In this document: positions 47,211-60,409 of the stretch, in pieces
How positions within the stretch are numbered: position 1 is the stretch's first letter
Layout: the number at the start of each line of letters is the position of its first letter
Origin: Sphagnum magellanicum
Lineage: Eukaryota; Streptophyta; Sphagnopsida; Sphagnales; Sphagnaceae
Direction of reading: 5' to 3'
Assembly: GCA_021904315.1 (NCBI GenBank)
Contig: CM038915.1
Coordinates: 4,340,001-4,404,000 of the forward strand
Length of the DNA stretch: 64,000 nucleotides
Translations under genes and position numbers: made by a program
Notes under the pieces: model-generated
What the model saw: the letters and a program-made list of their open reading frames with translations, nothing else
Told to the model about the DNA's origin: nothing
Database searches by the model: none

Positions 47211-50200
47211 AACTAGATGGTCCTGGTGTAAACCAGACACCCTGATCTCTGTGAGATGCCCAAATTTTAGAAATTCTGGAGGAGAAGGTCATAAAAAATG
47301 ACCTCAGCCTTTGTGGATGGAATGAATATCAAAATCCAGCAACCTGAGCAAAAAGCTTGGCCCCATGTTCAAAGAAAGGTGTCTCTCTTGCTTTCCCAGT
47401 CATGTAAACCATGGCCAATGCAAGTCATGATAGCAGTAACCCACATTTTACTGGTTTGGAGGAATTCATAGTTTTGTGACCTCCAAAGGGGGGCTGGGGG
47501 TGTTGAGAGTCTTCCAGCAAATGATCAAAGAATAGGCGACGGACATTGTGCATGCTTTCCAATGCAGAATGGCAACTAGAGTGGCAGGCAAATGATGATA
47601 AACACCATTCAGCAGCATGTTCACAGTTTGTGCAGATGCATCAGATTTAGAGTTGTAAACTTTCAGTTCTTTAGATTACCTTGTAGCATTCATGATTTGT
47701 GGTGATGCCTCACAGCACACACCTCTTCTCTGTCATTAGTCAAACTACAGATCTGATACATGGGTCATGCCTTTCATGTCACTTTGGAGATGTTTGTGTT
47801 CAATGGGTAGATGTTCTTCATGCCTCATTTAGGCAAAGCAGGCAGCTGTTAAACATCATCAGGTTTCACAGCCTTAGATTTCAAGCAATGTCTTCTCTTC
47901 TGGCTTTCAGCAGAACCCATTGTACTTAAATCTCTTGATGTCTTTGGTAAGATACAGAATGTTATTATATCTGTGTTTCAAGTGTTGTGCTCATGTCAGA
48001 GAGACCCTGGACATCTGGTTTCGTTCATTGTGGGTATGGCCAACAAAAATTACCCCAGGCTTCCTTTGATGGCGTCCCTTGCCATTCTCTGTCAAGCCTG
48101 CCTTGCAAAGTGAAGGATTTGACTGAATACAGGGATGCACACGAATGAAATCCATACAATGTTGAGCGTTTATAAATGGAGGTGTGTTATGTATTGTACG
48201 TCAGGTATAAATCAATGAATGTTGGGTGGGTATCTAATTTTGTTGTTAACTGCTGGCTCCAGTTTTTTGATGTTCCAGAATCAGAGAACTATGGATTCAT
48301 CTTCTTGTCTTTTTAGTTTTAAGAAATATAATTAAAGAATCATGGGTTGTGGTCATTTCAAAAACTTCTAAGAACTGGCGGTCTTCCTCACAGAACCAGT
48401 GATTTTATAGGCCATATTTTTCTGTCTTTCAAAAATTTGAGAACTATATATATATATATATATAATTGGGCTCTGCGATGCTTCGCACTACCAGTGATGT
48501 TGATTAAATTATTTTGTGTGGACATAATAAATTTTTTGTAATAATTTTGTCCTTCCAAAAAATAAAATTTTGTAAATTTCATAATATGTCATTTTGTTTT
48601 ATTAATATATTTTTACATTCTTAGTTTGGTAAGCAAAATGCTATTGATACAAAGAGACCCAATATATATATATATATACACACACTGAAAAAGTGTAAAA
48701 CAAATAACAAAAAACAAAATAGATAAAAACATTGAAAGAGTGCAAGACAAGGAATCAGATACAAACACACCACAAAAAAAACCAATTCTGAAATAAAATT
48801 TGATCTATGACAAATTATAATTCAAAATGACTTTGAAATTCTTGTAGTGACGATCACCAAAATACCCATCTTACTTAAACCAGTTTTGATGAAACATCAT
48901 CACTGAAATTAGAATTGTGGCGTTGCTCAAGTGGCATTATCCATATGAGTGTTTGGCCAAATTTGGTGATATTCAAAATATGAAAGTCAAAAAAATCTTA
49001 AGCACCCTCTCATGTTTTAGGTAATCTTGATGAACTTTTTTTTCTCATTTTTTGCTGATTTTTTTTCATAATCAGGGAATTTGCAAGAGATTTTCTTTCA
49101 AATTTTTTTTTGTGCAAAATGGAAAAAAATTCACCACCAAGAAAAATCATTGATTCGCACTAGATTTGTTTTGTCAGTATAGTGCAAAAATCCACCCCAA
49201 AATGAAAAGCATTGATCATGAGGCATATGAATCATCCTTTTTTTTTGGTGCAAAATTTCTTCAAAATGTGAAGAAAAAATTGAGGCTGCAACCATTACAA
49301 CGGCTTTTTTTTTAATTGAAAATTTTGAAAAAATGAAAAATAAAACAAGGTTTTGAATTGAGTTTGCCAAATTAAAAATGCATGTTCATGCAAGTCACCA
49401 AACACTGGTACAATTATAGTTTTTTTATTTATTGTCCTACCTATTCTATTGCGATTTAATACTAAATCCTTCTTGGGATGCTAGCCAATGACACAACATA
49501 AAAAAAAGAAAATCATTCATAGGAATACGAGGCTTCTTATGCCTACTTTGTGACAATGGGAGGGATCTTACACCTATAGGTGAACACAGGAAGGATATTC
49601 ATGGATATAAGAAGGTCTACCTTCCAAATACATTTGGGAAATTTCTCCCTTTGTTTTATGATTTTTTGCCATGAGTTAGAAGAAATGGACTCCCATTTAA
49701 ATCAATAAGGCTTCAATTTAATATGATGAGGAAGAAAGTAAATTTCAGACATTCATTGGGAAACTAGTCTATTGGGTATGTTGATGACTTTGATTAGTGA
49801 AAACTTGAACTTTCAATGACCATTTTAGCTCCTAGATGTTGGAATGCTTAGGGTTTGTTGCGTGTAATTTTGGGGTTGTAAGAGTCTAGAGGTAGTATAA
49901 TTGTGGAATTTGAATGCATTAATAGCTTTGGGCAAGAATTTGTTAGGTGGAACTATGGGAACCCACCACCATGTGCCCCCATATCGTATCATATACCATA
50001 TGGTTCCAACCTATGTCTTTTTATGCATGTAACATGTGTCAAACAATCTAACTATGGATGATTAGGAAGACTTTTCCCAAGGGATTTACAAAGCCAACGG
50101 ATGCTAGTGGTGGTTTTATGATCACTATCATTAAGAGCCTTAAAGGGTGGGTGGTTTTCTACATTTCTCCAAATAGATTGTCAAGACCCGAAACAAATGA

Positions 50201-50391
50201 AAATGCTAAATAGATTCAACAAGAGAAATTAACAAGGAGCTTGACAACAACCATAAAGTAAAACATCTTATGAATAAACAAGATATATTACAAACCTAAG
50301 TCTTAAGGTGAATCATATTACATAAGTCACAACTTACAATATTATATTACAAGATTGAAGGATGGTGCTCTTAAGACTTTTTATTTATGTT
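47211..50391. other. 3' flank and gene-free stretch
   Basis: 47211 to about 48200 has balanced composition and probably includes the 3' UTR of the PCF11-like gene. From 48400 it is AT-rich, with (TA)n runs at 48447-48464 and 48662-48679. No gene supported. Confidence 0.5.
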
Positions 50392-50795
50392 AAAGATATC
50401 TGCAAATTCAACCTGTCTTCACCCTGTCTTTCGACCTCCTTTCACCCCCTAACCCCTCTTTTAGTGGTATCCATAAAGTAAGGAAATTTTATTAAATCTC
50501 AGTATGAAATGCTGAAACTCAGTACGAAATGCTGAATCTCCGCATTTAATGCACAAGGTTCGAGAGGAATTCTAGTAGCGGTACACGTAAGAGCAGTTAA
50601 AATCTATGTAGCAGCAGTGGAGCCGCTCAGGAAAAAAGAAAGACAGGGTGAAACTCAGGATGGTTTTCCGAGTTTCACCCCCCCCCCCCTTGAATGCTAA
50701 TGTACTTTTTTGCTGGGTTTTTTTTTAATCTCACCCTGTGTATGACCAAACTCAGGGTACTGGTGCTGTATTTTCCTGACTCTACGGAGATCTCT
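50392..50795. mobile_element. TIR element, family B copy 2
   Basis: The 404-bp copy has ends AAAGATATCTGCAAATTCA and (reverse complement) AGAGATCTCCGTAGAGTCA, flanked by gtt and att. Its left half aligns with 59463-59700 (ttttattaaatct, gagcagttaaaat, gtagcagcagtgg), and its right half aligns with 33060-33227 (gaatgctaatgtactttttt, accaaactcagggt). No coding capacity. It contains a C-run at about 50679-50689. Confidence 0.8.
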
Positions 50796-51999
50796 ATTAT
50801 CTCACAAAGCTTTCTATGGATTCACTAAGTTTTTGAAAAAAAAATTCAACTATGCTTCTTAGAACTTTTCACCAACTTAATTTTTTAGAAATTTCTCCTT
50901 TTTTATATAATAAAAATAGCTTTTACTAACAACCTTCCGCATCCATACTTTATAATGTTCATTAAAATTTTTTTTATGGATTCCTATTGTTTCATTATAC
51001 AAACTTCTATGGATTGTGTGTGACACTACCACCTCTTCCAACAATGAGTTGCACAAGGAGTGATGCTATGAAAGTTTTCATGCACATAAGAAGTTGAAGA
51101 TGTGTTTACATAGTTTTTTGCAATGTTTAGTAATTGTTAATCGTAAGGTAATGATTCATTAGTTCATGTAACGAGTGATAATGAGAGACATCTATTACCA
51201 TATACTAAGCAAAGGTGTTTACATCCCCACTAATAAAGATCTTTTGAATACAGACTCTAGTTTGCTTTCATGGGTACATTTAACTTCAAGGACAATTATT
51301 AAATAATGAATGCAGTTAATTTGTCATTATTTTCATCGTTTAAGTGATTTTTTGTTTTAAGGTTATTGACACAAATTATCTAATTGACATAGTTGGGATG
51401 CATCATTGAGAAGATTTGCAAATAAGAGTTATTGGTATTTAAATGATTTGATTTTGTCATCACTCTTTGGATGTTTGTGTTACATTGTCTAGGTCAAGAA
51501 TATGATTACAAAATGGACCAAAAAAACTCTTGTGTCATTTATATTATGTTTGAAATGAGGTTCAAAAAATTTATAGTTTTTTTCCCTCCTTCAATGGGGT
51601 TGAATATTGTAAAAAGTTATTGGATACAATTCACATGTAACTAGAACATTTGAAAGTTGATGACATGGCATGATTTTTATGGAACATTTGAACTTGTCAC
51701 CATCAAGGTTTAAATGGATATTGAATTTTTCAAACATTTAGCTATGCATTGGCTAAACTAGAAGCAAATTCCCATCTGAGTTTGTTGATATCATATCCAC
51801 ATTGATGAAGTAAATATTTCGAACTTTTGTGAAACTTGCATTTAAGATTTTTTCAACCTCCATTTTTTTTCACCATCATTTTCAATTGGTGGAAATGGTC
51901 AAATGTCTTTTAAGAATGGTAGATTCATAAAAATGTTAAAAAATAGAGACATCAAATATTGAGTAAATTTTCATAGATCTTTGAATTGATATTGTAGCT
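50796..51999. other. AT-rich gene-free stretch
   Basis: No gene, repeat unit or RNA recognised. Confidence 0.6.
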
Positions 52000-52228
52000 T
52001 ATGGTTAATTTCCACATGAACAAAATGAGTAATTTTTTTAATTAATTCATTTTTTATTTTAAAATTATATAATTTTCCATCATCTACTATGATATTGTGA
52101 TATGAATAGTGAAATTATTAAGAGTTTAACCTATGATAATTATGATGATTTTCAACATGTCAATTTCATATTTTCACAAAATCTCATTTCATTGTTTTGA
52201 GGATTTTTTAATGATGAAACTAACCTTA
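52000..52228. mobile_element. Short TIR element, family C copy 2
   Basis: The interior taacctatgataattatgat aligns with the same place in 40287-40525, and the ends are a diverged version of its inverted repeat (tatggttaattt on the left, aaactaacctta on the right). Non-coding and older than copy 1 by divergence of the ends. Confidence 0.7.
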
Positions 52229-52289
52229 GGGTAAACTAATCAACATGACTTATTTGATAATTAAAAATCAACTTGATGCATTTGGCCAA

Positions 52290-52860
52290 GTGATAGTAAT
52301 TGGTCAAAGTTGTTCACAATACCTTGTAAATTATAAATCCCAATGAAATATTTAGACCTAATTTTCAATTTCATAGACTAAATGTTGGTTTCAATGGCAA
52401 TCAACATGATCATTATAACAATTTTAAACTTCTTGCAATCATGTAATTAACTTTCCTTGAATATCAACTAGTCTTTGAGTAAGATTTAAAACTATATTTG
52501 TGTTCCACTTACCACAAAAATATCAAACCTAAGGTGTTGCCCATGGTTTGTTAAAAAGGGAGTGTGACCAAATGATGAATGATATGTATTGTTATACACA
52601 ACCTCAACTATGGGCAAAAGATCAACCCAATTATTTTTATGATAATTGTACATCAAAGTTATTGTTATAAAACATAGTTCACCCTTTTTGTTTGTCTATC
52701 TATTGGGGATGATTAGCTATGGATTTATTGATTTGAACCCTTAAAATTTTGAGCAATCCCTAACATAAAATAGACATGAATTGAGAACCATAATTGGAAA
52801 TGATGTTTAATCACAAGCAATAAAACTTTATATATTAGAGATATTTGTAAAGAGCCTTAA
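52290..52860 (-). pseudogene. Ty3/gypsy integrase remnant
   Basis: On the minus strand, about 52690-52790 reads ISNYGSQFMS, a stop, LLKILRVQINKS and ANHPQ. These match the end of the gypsy integrase core, where a DRG.QF motif precedes AYHPQTDGQTE. About 52535-52640 reads NNWVDLLPIVEVVYNNTYHS and GHTPFLTNHG, matching the conserved segment after the core. At about 52400-52500 a frame reads RLVDIQGKLI. Stops and frameshifts are frequent. RT, gag and LTRs were not found; an LTR-like element inserted at 52972 may separate them. Confidence 0.8.
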
Positions 52861-52971
52861 TCTTAAGGTGAAAAACCTCCAAATGGGTGTTAACACAAGG
52901 TGAGATTAAAAAGTTAACCTGGAAAAATACATATGCTTCAAACAAGGACTAAAACTCGGGAAGGAGCACAA

Positions 52972-53540
52972 TGTTAAGAAAAGGATATAGAACAATAAGC
53001 ATATAGATAAGTCGATATGTTAAGAGAGCATGTGTAAACAAGTCGAAATGATAGAATAGGCACAACAATGTGACAAAGTAAGCAAATTGATATGACAATA
53101 TAGGCAAATTGGTATGGCAACATATTGTTATGACAACACAACGTAGTCAATTTGTGGCAAGTCTATTTGCTAGATAGTTAAGTAGTTATAACCATTTTGC
53201 AAGGAGTATAAAAATACATTTTGACTGACTTGAAGGGGATTTTAATGGTGATTATCTGTATGCTTTTACTAATCTACTAGGGAGAGAAAGCAAGCAAAGG
53301 AGTTATGAGAGGAAAAAAGAGGAAAGACTTCGTAGAACTTCGTGGTTTATTGAAATATAAAAGATGTATTTTTTTTCAATTTTGTTGTGTTTAATATTGT
53401 ATGTGGATTTAATTGAATGAATCTCCAAAATTAGAGTGGTTTGAATTTTGTCCTAGTTAGTATGTTTACATAATATTCATTCTAATGGAGTACGACGAGG
53501 ACCTAGTTACACATTACAATTTAGTCAATGGAAATTAAAT
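52972..53540. repeat. Left LTR-like direct repeat
   Basis: It aligns with 54568-55119, for example gcaagcaaaggagttatgag and gtggtttattgaaatataaa in both. It starts TG; the right border is uncertain because similarity fades. Confidence 0.8.
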
Positions 53541-54567
53541 AAGGGAAAGTGGAAATAAATGAAATTGATTTGGTATTTTGCTTAACACATGTTCTTTATA
53601 TGGTGTTACCTTGTGGATACACAAATTTAATGGGTGTTTATAGAATTGAAAAAAAACATAGTGGAATGAATAAGATGACTATTTTGGGGGCCAAACAAGT
53701 ATTAGCTTTTCCAAATTTATTCACTTACTATGAACAAGACATGGCAAAATCAATGTTATTTCTAGATCATTATAATAAGGGTAGGAGTAGCACTGCCACT
53801 ACCAAGAGGCCATATCATTGAGAGGCAGTTTCTAGCAATGGGGGTTGTAAAAGATCTAGAATGGAGAAAATTCCTAGCTTACAACATAATATGTTGTTAC
53901 ACCTAGTACCATCAAAGAAGAGGATATGGAGTATTAGAGTTCGAGGTGAACTACCTAGAGCTCTATGCCTTGAGGTATTATTGTAGGTTGGAGTATGCCT
54001 ATTAAGAATATTATCACTAGCACTAGATTGTTGTTTTTAGCAAACCAACTTTTGCCATGACGCAAATGGAAACTATCTCGGACCATGTGGTAAGTCAAGT
54101 TCATGCCAAACCTAACCGATGGAAACAACTAATGGATTATTACTAGGAGTTAGTTTGCCTCACTAACTTGGGAGATCATGAGATGGAAGTAATCACATGG
54201 AGAATGAGTTGTGAGTTCACAAAGGTTTAGGCAACATATGCTCAGCTTGGCCAAGATGCACTGTCCCTGCAAGCAACCATATTGTGCACTTAACACTTGG
54301 TGGACAAATTGACAAAGTGACCATGCATTGGTAAGATTGCACACTACCAACAGTGCTTTCCTCACTCAATGAAGCCTAATCAAATCGACCAATATGTGAA
54401 GGGCGAGCGAATTACAACAACTAAGGATTTAGCATAATCATTTAATAGTGAGATAGACTACTATCTTACCCCTATTCAAATGGCATTCTATGCTAAAAGT
54501 AGTGGACATTTTAACTATAATATTTAGCTACTATGTGGGGACATTACAACAGTTAATAAAGGAATAA

Positions 54568-55119
54568 TGTTAGGAAAAGGATATAGAGCAATAAACATAT
54601 AGACAAGTTGATATGTATAGAAAGCATGTGTAGACAAGTTGAAATGAAAGAATAGGCACAACAATGTGACAAAATAGGGAAATCGATATGGTAGCATATC
54701 GTTATGACAACATAGTGTAGTTGACTTATGGCAAGTCAATTTGCTAGACAATTAGGTGGTTATAACCGTTTTGTAAGGAGTATAAAGATATATTTCAATT
54801 GATTTGAAAGGGGTTCTAATGGTGATTATTTATATGCTTCTAATGATCTACTAGGGGGAGAGAGCAAGCAAAGGAGTTATGAGAGGAAGAAAAAGGGAAA
54901 AACATTGTAAAGCTTTGTGGTTTATTGAAATATAAAAGATTTATTTTTTCCAATTCTATTTTGTTTAACATTATATGTGGATTTAATTGAATGAATCTCC
55001 AATATTATAATGGTTTGAATTTTGTCGTAGTTAGTATGTTTACATTGTACTCTTTCTAATGGAGTAGGATAAGGACCCAATAATGATATATAGATTATTA
55101 ATTTATTCATGGAATATCA
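54568..55119. repeat. Right LTR-like direct repeat
   Basis: Partner of 52972-53540. Starts TGTTAGG and ends near ggaatatca. Confidence 0.8.
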
Positions 55120-58100
55120 AACTTAACACCTACAAAATTATATCACTAACACACAAACATTGGAATCCCAAACATTTCATTATAGGTTTGAGATTTCACT
55201 ATATAATTTCACTATTGTTAATAAATTATTTTAAATTTTGTGCACATCTTGGACAATAAATGTGTCACTGGCACCTTATTCAACCTTGTTTCAACAAACT
55301 TTGTGGATAGGTAACTTTTATGGGTGAAACAAGGGTTTTGGGGTGAAGCTATTCCCCAAACACAAGGTTATTTTACAAATTTTTTTACTATCAAACAATT
55401 TTGCAATACCTTCCATTGTAATGATTTTAGTGGTTAGAATAAAATGTGTCATTTGTTTATCAATCAACCAAAAAAAAAATAAAGATAAAAAACTTGGAGC
55501 ATGGAGGGATTGGGATGAAATGGAATGACCATGGACTTTCAAGAATTAAAAGCAATTGTATTAAACCATATGGCCAACTAATGGCCAATGATGTGGTGCT
55601 TTTCACATTTACGGCCATTAAAAAATAATTGATATAAATTTATTGATTTTTAAATGTCCTACAAATGAAAGACCATGACATGGTTGGAGGTTTTGTAATC
55701 ATGTTGGCCTTAATGAGACATTAAAAAAACCCTTATAACATATGAAACATTTAAATGTCAATATGAACATTATTTTCTATTGACATAAAATGTAATTGTT
55801 TTAGTTTAAGGAGGATGGACTTCAATTGGTCAAAAATAATGTTTATGTGTTTAAGGGCAAAATATGAATGACGATAAAACATTTGGTTTCCCTTGTTGAT
55901 TTCATGGATAATAAACGATTATGAACTCAAAATGAAAAAAACATTCATAAAATACTCAAAGTTCAATCCCCATTATACTCACCATCCCTCCCCACCCTCC
56001 TTCTCCCCCCCCCCCCCCCTCCCTTGAGCTAGCCTTTGTAACAATCGACATTTCAATTCTTCACTAAAACCTCTTTCAAACATATCTAGGAAAATTTTCA
56101 CCAAATTTGTACATGTGCATTTTTGTAACCCCAAAACTTGTCAAAATATGTGTAGTCACAATGACTATGATGATGGTCAAAATATGTATAAATGTAAAGG
56201 CTAGAAGAATTGTCCAAATATGTTACAATGGATTACAACATTACACTTGTATTTTGCTCAATTTGAAAAATAGTTCAAGGACATTCACTTCTTCTTGTAT
56301 TTAAGGTGAAAGTTAAGGTTGTTTAAGCATTCAAAGTGCAATGCTTATGAGGTGATAGTTGGGTAAGTCCATAGAAAAAAGATTCACACCCAACTGCTTT
56401 TCCAAAAGCATAGAAGTAAGGTGTTGACATTAAAGGGTGATGTGGCATGCGACCATTGCACAAAATTTATGTTTGAATTACATTTTTGAGTTTTATAATT
56501 TATTTTTACAATTTATTTTCACATAAAACTTGAGAATTCTTATTCAAGTTGTTTAGGATTTGAAAAGTGGTTACAAATGTTAAATCCAATTGAAGGTTTG
56601 ATATAACATTGAACTAGCACAAACTTGTCAAAATAAAAGTTTTGACAAAAAGGTGAAAAATAAAATTTTGTAAAAAGTGATTTGCTAATGGTGTTTGATG
56701 TTCAACATCATTGAAGGGTGTGCAAAATGCTTCTACTCAAATGTTTTTGACTTTAAGTCATTAAAATATATTTGTAAACAATGGTTTATATGAACTAAAA
56801 AACCTTATGGTCAAATCACATGAATAATGACAAAATGAAAAATATGTTTGTTGATTTTGACTATGGTTTCAAGGGTGGAAACTATAACAAGTCTAGGGAT
56901 AAAAAATTGTTTCAAAAGTTATCAAAATAAGTGTTATCATAATAATTACAATGGTTGTCAAAATATGTGTAATTGCAATTGTTACAAAGGATTAAAATAT
57001 TGTTCATGGAATTTCTTGAATCCAAAAAAAATGACTTGCACATGATTTTAGAGCCCAAGCTTGAAGCATTATGTAAATATAATTCACTTACAAGAATGAA
57101 TATGTTCATGGATGAATGATCTCACATGGATGACTATCATTTAATCATTGAATGAAATTAATGGATATTTGAAAAAATATAGATGAAATTCATCCATAAT
57201 TTTGAGGAGGGAGGTGTTAGTGCATGAGTTGTGAACATTGAAAATAATATTTAATAATCAAAAGCAATAACATATAAGGTTGTACAAAGATGAATGGTGG
57301 ATCAATATGTGTATCCAAAACATTCAACAAAGTTAAAATTGAGAGAATGGACATAAGAAAACATTTTTAAAATTCAAATTTTCACCCACAAAAAACCATA
57401 GCATAGAGTGATGTACCCCTAGGTTTGCCAAGTGGTATTAAAGGTAAAAATTCATGTCAAATCCCAATTTTGCAAAAAAATGCAAACCTCAAGGGCATTC
57501 CTTGGCCCCCAAAAATGATATGGGGATGGGAGCTTTGGGATGGGTCTAGGATGGAACTAAAATGATCTCATAAACAAAAATTCAAAGTTAAGTTCATTTG
57601 CTCAAACCAAAAAAGAAGACAATTAATGCAAATTGAAGCCAAAAAGGTGAATAGATGAATTATGCCCAACCCAGTTCACAAAACACATCATGACCTAAAC
57701 TTGGGAGGAGTTGACCATTTTTTTTCGTTTATAATATACTTTGTGATTAATGGTGGGGATACATCAAGGTGACAAAAAATCCTAGGACTTTCAAAAGAGA
57801 ATTTTGAAAATTGATCTAGATTTTCCTAAGTAATTATGAAATTTATTATTTTGTATGCTCATAATTCTCACATACAAGTTCCTCCTGAAAAGCTATTAGG
57901 GACAAAATTATGTATTTGAAAGAAACTTTTGAATGTTCTATCACATGGGTGTAACAAACTAACAATTTGATTCCCAACATTCATGTTGTCCACACCTTAA
58001 GCTTCAAATTTATGAATGGAGAATTTGAACCCATTTTTAATATTTACATTTGAAAACCTTTCAATAATCTAAACAAGGCCCGACTTGGATACCATTTGAT

Positions 58101-59462
58101 ATATGCACTTTTGTTTTAAAAATTTGGAACATAATGGGATTCCAACTCTTAAAGTGATTTTATCACATGGGAGTGTTGAGACTCAATCTCCAAATTCTTA
58201 AGACTTGGGACATTCTTTCAACTAATTCCCCTTATCATATTTTAGTGTTTGTCATAAGCCCAAGGTTAGGGTTACCATGTAAAACATCATTTAATGGACT
58301 AATCGTCACCATATGTTTGTTCATGTTGATCCTCTTCCACAAGGAATCCTTCACATTTAAAAAAACCTTGAAGTTTAGAAAAACCTTGACATCATGTGAA
58401 TTATGCATATGGAACTTTTCTTTTATAGAGGACATGGTATTGATAGGGGGTGTTCAAAAATCTAGTTTAAAAGATTGCACATCCTCCTTTTCTACCCATG
58501 GAAGGAGGTATGGGGAAAATAGTGGGTTGTTTGGCATATTGTTATAATAGATCATAACCACAAGTTATATCATGCACAATAAAAAATACTTCAACATACA
58601 TACAAATGTAAGAATATTGCAAAGGCATTCATTGCATTAAATAACACATGGGGGCTTCCACTTATGTATTACACTATTGATGGAAGTTGGAACTTATAAT
58701 TTTGTTGAGGAGGAAGATTGTCATTGTCTTCATCTCCAATGGAAAAGTTATGCATTTAAAGCATAGGTTGTTTGAACTTTGTATTGCAAATAAACATCTT
58801 ACCCATAACTCAATGTCACCTTCCAAACAAAAAAAATGGTGCCTCGATTCCAAAGTAGTGAGGAAAATAAAATCAATAAAACATAAATCAAGAGGTTGTA
58901 AGGAGGAAAAAGAAATGCAAATCAAAATTTGAGAAGCTATGTAATAATATTTTACATGTATGTAGATTTTTAAAAAGAAGAATCATATCTATGCTCATAG
59001 TAAGGTCAAGGATATGTGATGCAAGTGGGATAGTAATTTATATGAAAGCAAGATTAATCTTGTGCCCCTCACCATGCTTAATATGGGGATTGCTTTGAAA
59101 ACATGTCATCTTTAAGCTTGTTGTAAAACACATCAATGTCATATGGGTCTACAAGCAAATCAACTTATTCACCTATATCGAAGAACTTGAACTTGAATGT
59201 TTATGTTGCATAAACAAAGACATTGAAAATGATTTATTTTGGAAAAATAAGAGATGAGATTCAAAACACATATATCATGTGACAAAGAAACATGCATTGA
59301 ATGTAGTAAACTTTTCACTTTTCTAAAAAAATTGTGCAATAGAATGAAATTGATGTAAGAGTTTTTTTTAAAATTTTTGAAAACAAAACATCTTTTGGCA
59401 CAAAATCTCACTTGCTCCACAAAATTTGCATCTTCTCTTTGAATGAAAATTATACATCCATT
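55120..59462. other. AT-rich gene-free stretch
   Basis: No supported gene. A C-rich run lies at about 56007-56023. Two related short blocks (gtcaaaatatgtgta with following tracts) occur near 56140 and 56955. An open frame at 58167-58547 has no recognisable family. Confidence 0.55.
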
Positions 59463-59855
59463 AGAGTTATCTGTAAAGTCACCCTCTGTTTCACCCCCTA
59501 TCCCCTCTGCTTTTTCCCCCTATCCCTCTTTCAGTGGTATCTGCAAAGTAAAGAAATTTTATTAAATCTGGGTATGAAATGGTGAAACTCAGCATTTAAT
59601 GCTCAAGGTTTGAGAGTAATTATAGTAGTTGTACAGGTAGGAGCAGTGAAAATATATGTAACAGCAGTGCAGGCGCTCAGGTTAAAGGAAACACAGAATG
59701 AAACTCAGTTTACCACCGGAACTGGTGGAAAAACTAGTTTGGGTCCCAGTTATTTCCTTTTGTAAAATTTTCATTCCCAGTTCCACATTTGATGCCCTGT
59801 TATGCCGAAACTGGCCGTTCTCGCCCCCTAATCGCCTGACTTTACGGATAACTCT
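59463..59855. mobile_element. TIR element, family B copy 3 (best preserved)
   Basis: This 393-bp copy has 19-bp inverted repeats, AGAGTTATCTGTAAAGTCA on the left and the same with one change on the right. It is flanked on both sides by att (59460-59462 and 59856-59858), a possible 3-bp duplication. Three-base duplications are typical of PIF/Harbinger elements, although their usual target is TTA/TAA. The left half matches the other copies; the right half (gcccaaactggccgttctcg-like) differs from them. Non-coding. Confidence 0.85.
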
Positions 59856-59858
59856 ATT

Positions 59859-60409
59859 GTTTTCTTAGAAAAAATCGGCAAGCTCAAAAGTGTAACTCCA
59901 ATATTCTAACTTGAAAAATCTTCCACATTGTAATGCTTTGGGCATCTAGATAGCCAATAACATGATTATTGTCAATGCAATCAACAAGATCATGTTGATT
60001 GCTTGTTTGTGCCAACAATGAATGGGTAATGGAAGGCCTAGAAGGTCCCCCTCTGTCCTCACTATCTTCAAACAACATATCAATTACATATCAAAAAATT
60101 CAACCCAATGCAATTCTAAGTTGACCAAGAACATCACATTTTAATTCTCAACTTCTGTAGCTTTTGGACCCCTTGCCTACTACCACTTCAAATATTCTAT
60201 ATGCTATTGGTAGCTGAAGGATGATTTCTAGAGCATCAAGATTTTGAACTTAGTAATGATGTTTGAGTCATGTCCTTCACATTTTCTTCCTTGTACTCTT
60301 CCCTTTTCTTCTTGGGCCAAAGTCTTGCAGATTCACATCATTTCCTCTTGACCCTTGTTCACTTCGAGCTTTTTATAATCCATGTCCCAAAAATCAAACT
60401 TACACACAT
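59859..60409. other. Gene-free stretch
   Basis: A 64-codon minus-strand frame at 59884-60078 has no recognisable family. Nothing else seen. Confidence 0.5.

Larger units (their letters stand above)
52972..55119. mobile_element. Short LTR-like element lacking pol
   Basis: Two long direct repeats, 52972 to about 53540 and 54568 to about 55119, begin TGTTARGAAAAGGATATAG and align to their ends at roughly 80-85% by eye. About 1.0 kb separates them. A purine-rich stretch (aataaaggaataa) stands just before the right repeat, as a polypurine tract would. The interior has one 90-codon frame (53549-53821) with no family resemblance and no pol motif. A primer-binding site and target duplication were not identified. 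A TRIM/LARD-type non-autonomous retrotransposon is the best reading; a plain segmental duplication is the alternative. Confidence 0.7.

Noticed and set aside
53549..53821. 90-codon frame in the short LTR-like element as a gag gene
   Set aside because: No zinc knuckle or gag motif seen. Kept only as an unrecognised internal frame.
58167..58547. 126-codon plus-strand frame
   Set aside because: No recognisable domain, AT-rich codon use like its surroundings, and a similar-sized frame on the other strand.
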